Of a stretch of DNA of 64,000 nucleotides, positions 48,578 through 57,790 are shown piece by piece. Both the position numbers and the translations under genes were made by a program. Location of the stretch: the NCBI GenBank assembly GCA_013397845.1, contig VZTG01004162.1, positions 4,455 to 68,454 on the forward strand. The letters are read 5' to 3'. Positions within the stretch are counted from its first letter, which is position 1. Each line of letters opens with the position of its first letter. The DNA comes from Melanocharis versteri. Its lineage: Eukaryota; Chordata; Aves; Passeriformes; Melanocharitidae. A model generated the notes under the pieces. The model had not been told where the DNA came from. It saw only the letters and a list, made by a program, of their open reading frames with translations, and did no database searches.

Positions 48578-48677
48578 TTTTACGCCAGCAAACCAAACCT
48601 GGGGAAGAAACACCAGCTATGTTTCCACGAGGGCGATGCCCTCACTGATGCGCTATTTCGCTGTCGTGCAGCTGCAG

Positions 48678-49274
48678 ATGGAGCTGCTGGCCGTGCTGGG
48701 CTGTGCCCTGCTGCTGCTGCCCCTGGTCCTGGCTGAGGATTGTCCATCCCCGTGCAGCTGCTCGCTGGCAGAGGCGTGGGGCACACGCGTGGACTGCAGC
48801 TCGCGGGGGCTGCTGGCCCTGCCCGCCCTGCCCCGCCGGACACGCAGCCTGCACCTGCACAACAACAGCCTGGCCTCCGTCCCTGCTGGGGCCCTGGATG
48901 GCCTGGGCCACCTGTGGGAGCTGCAGGCCTGGGACAACCCCTGGCACTGCGACTGCCACATCCTGTACCTCAAGCTGTGGCTGGAGGATTTCTCGGCGCC
49001 CGCGCTCGCCCGGCTCAGGTGCGCCAGCCCCGTCCACCTGAGGATGAAACCGCTGGGGCAGCTGACTGGCAATGACCTGGGGGGCTGTAAGAGGCTTCTC
49101 CCAACCAAGTGTCTCCAGTTCTTCTGGAGAGACCTCTTTTTAATTGCTGGAGCGGTAATTACCCTTCTTTTAGTGGCGTGGGCTGTGAAATTCTCCAGAA
49201 AGCTGGTGTGCCAGCTCATCCTCGGGGGCCGGCGGCTGAGGAGGAACATCCCCAAAACCCACAAGGTCCAGTGA
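48678..49274 (+). CDS. GP9: Platelet glycoprotein IX
   Basis: 198 residues in a single coding exon. Signal peptide is about residues 1-19 (MELLAVLGCALLLLPLVLA). An LRR N-cap follows with Cys at 22, 26, 28 and 40 (CPSPCSC), then one leucine-rich repeat with an NNS glycosylation sequon at 62-64. The LRR C-cap has NPWHCDC at 87-93, LKLWLED, and Cys at 115 and 137. A transmembrane helix spans about 152-171. The match to human GP9 (177 residues) is strong around the caps. GP9 pairs with GPIb-alpha, GPIb-beta and GPV as the thrombocyte receptor for von Willebrand factor. I chose this ATG because the signal peptide begins here and possible acceptors (CAG at 48670 and 48677) lie just before it. The frame stays open 44 codons upstream, with extra ATGs, but that stretch is probably intron. 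The 26-residue basic tail is longer than in human. Confidence 0.95.
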   Translation: MELLAVLGCALLLLPLVLAEDCPSPCSCSLAEAWGTRVDCSSRGLLALPALPRRTRSLHLHNNSLASVPAGALDGLGHLWELQAWDNPWHCDCHILYLKLWLEDFSAPALARLRCASPVHLRMKPLGQLTGNDLGGCKRLLPTKCLQFFWRDLFLIAGAVITLLLVAWAVKFSRKLVCQLILGGRRLRRNIPKTHKVQ

Positions 49275-49884
49275 GCTGTTCCGGCCACCAGCCCGGCAGA
49301 AACTTCAAACTCCTCTGCAACGAACAAGCAACTGCACTGGTAACGCTGATTGGAATAGTCAATGCTACAAAGGCTCAAAGTCTGGGTCCTCAGGCAAGTT
49401 TGGTTAAATTTCCTTCCAAAAAGAAGCCTGGTGAGGTTTGGACAGGCAAGTTTCATCCTGCTGCCATCTACTCATGTGAAGAGTTTCTACATTTTTAAAA
49501 ATCATTTAACTTGGCGTTTTTCCACTGAATTCTCAGCTCTTACAGAAAGATTTACACGCCCAAATCCTATGCTTTTTAATATATGGAGATGAACACCAAC
49601 TGTATTATTTTAACGACTCTTTTCTCACTCAAGCTCTGTGAGTTTACAAGCCATCACCACCTCTCGGAGTCCCAGTGGGCTTGGGAGGACCATTCCTGTG
49701 TGCAGACAAACTCAGACACCTTTTCCTCAAGTTCAGGAGCTTCCTGCCACCAAACCCACCGAGATTATATAGACCAGACACCGAATGTATCCCTTACTGA
49801 ACACATTTAAAGATGGACTTGTAATGAGAATATAATCAGCAAAACGATTTGAAATATTACTGAATTTCCTGGAGGCTGAACAAT

Positions 49885-49890
49885 AATAAA
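49885..49890 (+). promoter_or_regulatory. GP9: GP9 poly(A) signal
   Basis: AATAAA about 610 nt after the GP9 stop, followed within 10 nt by a GT-rich TTCTGTGTG element. It is the first good signal downstream on the + strand. Confidence 0.65.
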
Positions 49891-51310
49891 GCATTCTGTG
49901 TGAAACTGAAATAATGGATGCTTATTGAACATTCATATGGACCCAAATTTGATCTCTTTCACGATTCTAAACTTTTCTGATTAAATTTCTAAGATATTTC
50001 CAGAACTTGTCCTCTGGAGATAATTTTAGAGTATTTCCCCTGCACTTAGCTTTTCAATTTTTTACAAGACAGCCACCATTCTGTACGAATGCAGAACATT
50101 ACAGAAGAAATGCGCTCTGCCATCACTCATGTAGTTTCCTAAATGATATTCCTTGTTTCCCCAAAATGAAATAAATCATTAACACTAAAAGCTTATCACT
50201 CTCTTCTGTGCCTATAAACTAGATATGCACAGAAGAGTAAACTGCTTTACTGCATGGCTTCAATAGTACAAATACAAAAAAATGAGCAATTAGCAAACAT
50301 TTATCCTTACACCAACAACACATCAAATAAGATGCACAGAACACATGAAAAAAATAATTGAGAGAACTTTTCCGTCCTTATAAGAGGAAAGAGGAGAGAA
50401 TCCCTTCCATGGCAGTAGTTCACATTTTACTAAAATAGTGTTGTATCTATAATTTTTCATCCATTTGAGTTTTATCTGAAAAAAACCCTCTGCAAAGGGG
50501 ACAGCTGGAACTAACTGAGGGCTCAAAAGCAACACTCAGTGTTTATCTGGCAGGGCCACTGTGTCATGCTGAAGCCACACACTCCATCAAACTGCATAAA
50601 TAACACCACAGCTGCTAATAATGTGCGAAGGCAGGAAAATACATCAGCTATCGAAATGGAACACGCAGGCAGCACTCCCAAAATGGGTTTGGAACATCCC
50701 AGAAACTGATAATGCATCCTGCCTGCAAGGGGCAAACTGGTGACTGTGTCTGCTTTCACAGCCTGGGAATACAGGGGGGACTGCTGGGATGATAGTAAAT
50801 AAAATAAAATAAAATAAAATAAAAAGTTATGAGGTTTGCTTCTACACTGGGCAAGACAAGTCATCAGAGTCAGCATTGCTGGCCAAAACCCCACCGTAGC
50901 ACACAGAGAAGGTTTGTGTGAACAGCAGTTCTGGGGGAACAGCAACTCAATTAACGTGAAGAATATTTGCAAGTTCCATTTCTTAAACAGCACGGTATGT
51001 GAATCACCTTTTTGCCTTTAAATTCTCTATATTTTGTTAACACTGTGGCAAACAGCATTGAACAACTTCTGTTCAGCTTCCTGCTTGCTTTCTGCCAAGG
51101 TTTAGTTCGAGTTTATTCCAGGCCTGTTGCTTGAGCAGTTTGCAAGGCTCCATCATCACACCACGCTGTTCTCCCAAATTTGTGCTACAGGGCCAGCATC
51201 TTAACAGAATATGATTGTTATGATCAACGTGCTAACAGTCAGCTTTGGAGCTCTGTGAAACACAAGGCAGCTCATTCTCTAAAATTCACCCTGCCTCAGC
51301 CCAGAGCAGG
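49891..51310. other. Intergenic, no gene recognised
   Basis: Unique AT-rich DNA. It contains a (TAAAA)n microsatellite at about 50798-50825. No exon or RNA gene was recognised. Confidence 0.6.
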
Positions 51311-51733
51311 CTGAATAAAACAGCTCAGCTCCTCCCAGTGAAATAAAACAGCTCAGCTCTGCCCAGTGAAATAAAACAGCTCAGCTCCTCCCAGTGAAAT
51401 AAATCAGCTCAGCTCTGTCCAGTGAAATAAATCAGCTCAGCTCTGCCCAGTGAAATAAAACAGCTCAGCTCCTCCCAGTGAAATAAATCAGCTCAAAATA
51501 AAACAGCTCAGCTCCTCCCAGTGAAATAAATCAGCTCAGCTCTGCCCAGTGAAATAAAGCAGCTCAGCTCCTCCCAGTGAAATAAAGCAGCTCAGCTCCT
51601 CCCAGTGAAATAAAACAGCTCAGCTCTGCCCAGTGAAATAAATCAGCTCCGCTCCTCCCAGTGAAATAAATCAGCTCAGCTCTGCCCAGTGAAATAAAGC
51701 AGCTCAGCTCTGCCCAATAAAAGCAGCTCTGCC
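51311..51733 (+). repeat. 28-bp minisatellite carrying AATAAA in every unit
   Basis: About fifteen tandem copies of AATAAAACAGCTCAGCTCCT plus CCCAGTGA, with variants AATAAAT, AATAAAG and CTCTGCCCAGTG. One unit near 51484 is truncated. Sixteen AATAAA hexamers occur on the + strand, the first at 51314 and the last at 51716. Confidence 0.95.
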
Positions 51734-52142
51734 TTGTGGAGTCCAGCTGTCTGGCTTGGCATCACTGATGTCGCTCCTCTGGGTGCAGCCACTCTGGGGC
51801 TGGCTGCTGAAGTCAGCTACAAATACTGTTTTCTGCACCAGAACTAGATTGGTACTCAAGAATTAAAGCACTTCTGCTCGTTTACAAGACAGAAGGATTT
51901 CCAAATCCGTGAAGAAAACAACAGCTACCAGAGTAACTCGTCCAATAAAAAGACAAAAACTCACCCAAGGAAAAGTTTCGAACAGCAGGAGACAAGAATA
52001 TTCCCAGCCTAATAGGGCTAGAAAGAAATAGGGATTCCCTCAGGTGAATGGGAAAATTCTCCTATTTTTGAACTAGTAAACATAAACTGTAAGAACTAAA
52101 CACTAATTCAACGTACAAAACACACCCAGAATGCAGTGAAAC

Positions 52143-52195
52143 ATTGGTCTATGTTGCCACTCTTGGCTGTTGATTGGTCTATGCTGCCACTCTTG
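52143..52195. repeat. 23-bp direct duplication with CCAAT-type motifs
   Basis: ATTGGTCTATGTTGCCACTC plus TTG occurs at 52143-52165 and again, with one mismatch, at 52173-52195. Each begins with ATTGG, the reverse of a CCAAT box. A forward CCAAT follows at about 52213. This could be U3-type LTR debris, but no LTR ends were found. Confidence 0.7.
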
Positions 52196-55137
52196 TATTT
52201 GAAATTAATTAGCCAATACACATTCATCCTCATGCTGGTTTATGTTTAAATGCACTGTTTGGGGAGCTATTAAAATAGAATTTGAGGCTTCACAAAACTG
52301 CTGTTGTTCCTGGATTCTTAAGGTCCACACACCCGCATGTTATGATTTATACCTCAATTACAGGATTTTACTTTTGCTGCCAACAGGTGAAATATCTGCA
52401 GTGAAATATTAACAATTCCTACCTAATGACTCCTTTGATGGCACTGAGTTTACTGTAATGCTTAGCAATGCTAAGTTTATCCCAGTAATGCTGTTTATCT
52501 TAGTGCCCTTTCTCTCCAGAGCACAAAACAATATAAAATACAAATCCCAAAGTGCTGCGGCCCTGTTGCTAGAACCCACATAAATATTTTGCCATTCCAT
52601 TGACTCCAACGCAATTCAGATTACACTCAATAACGGGCATGTGACCACAAATTGCTGCAGTTGCATAATGGCCACATGGCTGCTATTTATACCCAGCTCC
52701 ATCCCAGGGGCAATCTGCTCCTGAATGGCCTCTCCAGTGCCTTCCCCAGCAGCACTTCCCAATGTTCATCCCAGTGCTGTCCCAGCTACTGCCCGACCTG
52801 GCATCTTCATTTTCGGCAAAAGAAACGGGATGTGCCCGACAGAGGTTTGCTCAGATTTCATTCAGCTTGGGTTCTCTGACCAGCAAGCATCCAGTTCTCT
52901 GAAAACCCAGAGTTATTAAAATTGAACGGTGCTGTTTTGCATCAAGACGTTCCCTGGGAATAGTGGATTGAAACCCCTTCCCTCAGAATACTATTAAGGA
53001 ATAGGGCTACAGAAATACAGAGCATTCATCTTAGTCCAAGGGGAAAAAAATTCAAATGCAGTCCTTTCTTAAATGACCTAGATCTCTAGGGAGGAGAGTG
53101 TCGGCAGGGATGGATTGCAGCCTCCCTCTTCTCCTTGAATCATCTTTCTTGTCTCCTCTTTAGGGGTCAAAAGGGTTTTACCTCTTAACTAATAATTTAT
53201 TTTTTGACAAGGATTCATAGACTGCCTCTTACGGCCACGGGGAAGGATGCTGGAACCTGACACATCCAAATAAAATCGACCTTTGCCACCCTCTCCCATC
53301 AGCAGCAGTGCAAAGCAGAGGAAGGCCGTGGCAATGGCCATACCACCAAAGGTTGCCCTCAAGACAGCAGAGCCATTAGACCTGAGGGTATTTTTGACTT
53401 CCCTGAGCTTGCAAGGACATTGCAAAACCCAGCAATTTAATGTTCAGATGCACTTATCAAAAGCTGGATTATGGAAAGACTAAAACTAAACCAGCAGCAA
53501 TCACAACCTGAAGGAAATGGGCAACCTCAGGCCATGAGAGGACACACATTGTGCTCAGCAAAAACTCGGAGCCCCAAAGGGATTCCTTTGCCTCCAGGAA
53601 CTTTGTCCGACTGCTCTGAAACTGGACCAACATTGGCACCTAGTGGCTGCTAAAATCCGACAGGGACAGAAATTTCCTGAAGTTTGTCACCCTTTCCAAG
53701 ACCTCAGTGATGGGCTGAGATTTTCCAAACAAGCTGCCAATTACTGCCAGCTCTTTCCAGAGTTTCCATACAGGTTTTCTGTCCTGAAGTGTCAGAAGGT
53801 GCAAGACAGAAATTGTTTCCTTTTGGCAGAAACCTGGAGTTATTATAATTCTGGACACTGGGCAATACAATCTCCATTTGCTTTCTTCACTGTGGTTAAT
53901 CATTTTTAGACATGCCTGGAATTTTCTGCTGCTACAGCTCCCAAAGTCACAGCTCAATATTTATATTGAAACTTGACAGAGGTTTTATTTCTTCTGTTCT
54001 CCTAAAGTCACAATGAACTTTTGGACTAACAACTTCGTACTGCGGCTTCCATCTATCAAAGCGCAATAAAATAAAAAAGGAAAAAAATGTATAATAAGTG
54101 AAACAAAATAATGCAATCAAATCCCTTTGTGGGTCTCTTTCCCTATCATTCCCCTCCCTAACTGATGTGCAGCATCATAATTTTTAAAGGCCCAAATATA
54201 TTAAAACAACTTGAGCTCCCTCAGCAGTCTGTACCAGGGAAAAGTAACCAAGCTATTGTGGCAGTATCAGGGGATCCCAAACAGACACGAGGAGAATGAA
54301 AGCCCACATTTTAGGATGTCTGTTAAAAAGAATAAAGAGCCAGCAAACGCTGCAGATTTCCAGGTGTTTCTTCACTGAGCCTTTAGCACTTTGTGCAGTA
54401 TTTCATGGGCATGCAGCCTCAGGCCAGCTGGTAAATCCCAGTCCCCTGCACCCGGCTGCTCCGTGGGACTGGCTGCACTGGAAATGATTCCAGGCAGGAA
54501 TCCTGCTGGGTGCAAAAGCTGTTAAAGCCACCCAAAAACTCTCTGCCCCTGCACTCCTGAAGGTGCAGCTCCAACCAAGGTGATGCAGGGCACCGAGGAG
54601 CTCAGGGAACTGCACGGACTCCCAAAACAAGGGGACTGGCCGAGAGGATTGGCCAAATAAACCGAGGGGTTCAGTTCAGCCACTCTCTAGTGTCTCAGAC
54701 CGATTACCAGCTGTGTTTGAGAAGCCAGTTCTGTAATTGGCACGGCTCTGAAGTGTCGTGTGTGTCCTCACAGTCCCTGAGATAAAACCCCTGCAACCAC
54801 TGCCTTGCATCCTCTACAGAGCACAGACAAGGAAAAAGGATGGGTGACTGAGATTGATAAATTCCTTCAGAAGCCAAGCAGAGGAGGATTTGCACTTCAT
54901 TCATTCAGAAGATGATTAAGCTGTGCATATGAATATAGTATTTCAAACGACAAAGGGGCCAGTCTCCACAACTGAATGCGTCACTCTCAACTGGAAACAG
55001 CTTAGGGCTCCTAACATTCAAAGTGAATAACTCGGAAAACTTCATGAATACAATTACAATTCTTTTGTTATTCCCAGCTTGTTCTGAAAGTTGGCTGATA
55101 ACAAACGCAACGCCTGCCAGGGTGAGGAACACGTCAC

Positions 55138-55186
55138 ACATGACAAAGTCACTCATGACAAAGTCACTCATGACAAAGTCACAGAC
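55138..55186. repeat. 15-bp tandem repeat (3 copies)
   Basis: Three copies of ATGACAAAGTCACTC in a row, with a diverged fourth start (CACATGACAAAG). Each has TGAC and GTCAC half-sites. Confidence 0.85.
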
Positions 55187-56689
55187 TTCGCTGAAACCAC
55201 TGCAGAACAGAAATGATTTCATTGCTAGGAGTCACCATGAGGGAGCTTTTCAGTTTTTCTCATAGCAAGGATAGGCTCTGCAGGCTTACAAGGAGAAATA
55301 CTCAGTACAAATCCATGGTTGGAGAAGTTTTGGACCCTGGATTCATCCCTGTTTATTTGTCAGTGATTTCCTCATAACTTGATAGTTCTCTCAGTGCTAC
55401 TACACAAACACCAGGCAGAGGCAAAATTTCTGCTAGAATAGGTCCAAGTGGCACCATTTTCTGAGATTCCAGGAGTCCTCCAAGTGCTGGGACCACTGCA
55501 GCTCTGAAGGACAAAGGGTTGAATGTGGAAAAGAGCACATAAAGCTCTCCAGGAAAAACCTGTTGTTCCAAATTAAACACAATTCTTATCATTACCCTAA
55601 AGAGCATCATCATGCACAAGTTAGAATTTATGCATCAAGTCATTGGGGCTATGTCAGGTAATGCTGAGTATGGGAACATGGTTTTATTACTTAAAAAAAC
55701 CCCAAACACGAAACCCCAAAGTAGGTAGTTATTTTGCCTACATTATATTTCTTATAAAAAGCTATAAAAAGTTAAATATTTAACAAATAGCTCTCTTTCA
55801 AAAGAAATTACAATACATCACTACTTCTGTTGTCTGAAAGAACTCAGTCCATTCCAGCTGACCCAGCTGTAAAATCAGCAGGCCATAAAATTATATCAAG
55901 AACTACAGATGCTTAAAAATTCTCTTAACCAAAATCCGAGCAGGGAAAGGCCGTACCACAAAAGGAGCATTACCACATCAAATAACATGCCTGCATTGTA
56001 AATACAGGGACAAAATGTTGAAATTTGCTGGAAAATTTCTCTTGGAACACAGTATAAACAATGTGCCCACCAAGCCGTAACTCAAGTCATCTTGGTTTTC
56101 ATGAACAATTTTGGTGATTGTTCTATATCCCCACTGGAAATTACTGGGAATGAATGCTTGCTGCTGCAGAGAATTCAATAAATTCACTGTGTCCTCAGAG
56201 CGTTACAGAACTTACTTGGAACCCCTGCCCTCGGCTCCTTCAAACAGTGCTGCGGGAGAGTGGGGAACAGATTTCAGGATCTTCCTTGTGTTTCTTCTAT
56301 TTCACATGAGCTCACCGTAGACGTTTATTCAGAAGGTCAGAACTTGGTGAATTTCCTTTTTAACTTCAAGTCCTCAGCAGCTGCTTTGAAACAGAACCCA
56401 GTCCCGCCCCCCAAATCCAAGGTGGAAATTGCCAACAACCTTCCACCTGCAGCTCGGTTTGGTGGGGCTGAAATTTCACTCCCCCCATCGAAATGAGAGA
56501 AAAGGAAACGGTAACTAAGGCCAGTTCAGGGGTTTTCTCGCAGGTTTTAGCACTGTTTTCTAGGTGCTACTGGAGCAGCACTAGTACAGAGACTGCTACA
56601 GAGTGCTCCTAGCACTCTCCACTCTCCTCTGATGCGTCACTCTCAAATACAGCCGGACACAAACTGCGGCTGACTCGAACCCATTCGGT

Positions 56690-57790
56690 CTTGCCCGATC
56701 TTTTGCAGGATCGATGCCCGCTCGGAGCTGCCGCCGCTCGGCCGCGGGCAGTACCGGGGGCAGGGCCGGGGGGAGCGGGGCGGTGCCGGGGCGGTGATGA
56801 GGTGGTGCCGGGGCGGTCCATGCGCGGTGCCGGGCAGGGCCGGGGCGGTGCCGGGGCGGTTCCGAGGCGGTNNNNNNNNNNNNNNNNNNNNNNNNNNNNN
56901 NNNNNNNNNNNNNNNNNNNNNNNNNNNNNNNNNNNNNNNNNNNNNNNNNNNNNNNNNNNNNNNNNNNNNNNNNNNNNNNNNNNNNNNNNNNNNNNNNNNN
57001 NNNNNNNNNNNNNNNNNNNNNNNNNNNNNNNNNNNNNNNNNNNNNNNNNNNNNNNNNNNNNNNNNNNNNNNNNNNNNNNNNNNNNNNNNNNNNNNNNNNN
57101 NNNNNNNNNNNNNNNNNNNNNNNNNNNNNNNNNNNNNNNNNNNNNNNNNNNNNNNNNNNNNNNNNNNNNNNNNNNNNNNNNNNNNNNNNNNNNNNNNNNN
57201 NNNNNNNNNNNNNNNNNNNNNNNNNNNNNNNNNNNNNNNNNNNNNNNNNNNNNNNNNNNNNNNNNNNNNNNNNNNNNNNNNNNNNNNNNNNNNNNNNNNN
57301 NNNNNNNNNNNNNNNNNNNNNNNNNNNNNNNNNNNNNNNNNNNNNNNNNNNNNNNNNNNNNNNNNNNNNNNNNNNNNNNNNNNNNNNNNNNNNNNNNNNN
57401 NNNNNNNNNNNNNNNNNNNNNNNNNNNNNNNNNNNNNNNNNNNNNNNNNNNNNNNNNNNNNNNNNNNNNNNNNNNNNNNNNNNNNNNNNNNNNNNNNNNN
57501 NNNNNNNNNNNNNNNNNNNNNNNNNNNNNNNNNNNNNNNNNNNNNNNNNNNNNNNNNNNNNNNNNNNNNNNNNNNNNNNNNNNNNNNNNNNNNNNNNNNN
57601 NNNNNNNNNNNNNNNNNNNNNNNNNNNNNNNNNNNNNNNNNNNNNNNNNNNNNNNNNNNNNNNNGCCGGGCCCGTTCCGCCAGAACCCGCCGTGCAAACC
57701 CTCGCTGAGCCCCGCCCGAGCTGCGGCAGCAGCACCCCGCTTTGCTCGGGCTTCTTCCTGGCCGCGGTGTGTTTACAGGCCGGGAGAAAG
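56690..57790 (+). promoter_or_regulatory. RAB43: G+C-rich CpG block, probable RAB43 promoter and first exon region
   Basis: Both edges of the large gap are extremely G+C- and CpG-rich, in contrast with the AT-rich DNA on either side. The left edge repeats GCCGGGGCGGT-type units. A canonical G-quadruplex motif lies at 56756-56780 (G5, G3, G6, G4 runs with short loops). The position, 4 kb upstream of the first visible RAB43 exon, fits a CpG-island promoter with the missing Pro/Gly-rich N-terminal exon. This is inference: no exon sequence is visible in the sequenced edges. Confidence 0.55.
56872..57664. other. Assembly gap (793 N)
   Basis: Continuous N inside the G+C-rich block. Open frames that appear to cross it are meaningless. 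The size may or may not be a true estimate. Confidence 0.99.

Larger units (their letters stand above)
51735..56690. other. Intergenic, no gene recognised
   Basis: Holds a 23-bp duplicated motif (52143-52195) and a 15-bp triplet (55138-55186), otherwise unique DNA. A 78-codon minus-strand frame at 53189-53425 with a hydrophobic segment could not be assigned and has no visible splice or homology support. I do not call it a gene. Confidence 0.5.

Noticed and set aside
47988..48613. Minus-strand frames repeating every 121 bp
   Set aside because: Same peptide repeated per tandem unit; explained by the 121-bp repeat.
48546..48677. 44-codon N-terminal extension of GP9 with upstream ATGs
   Set aside because: It has no signal-peptide character, overlaps the end of the 121-bp repeat region, and two CAG acceptors directly precede the ATG that starts a clear signal peptide.
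48653..49456. 267-codon minus frame opposite GP9
   Set aside because: Antisense shadow of the GC-rich GP9 coding exon.
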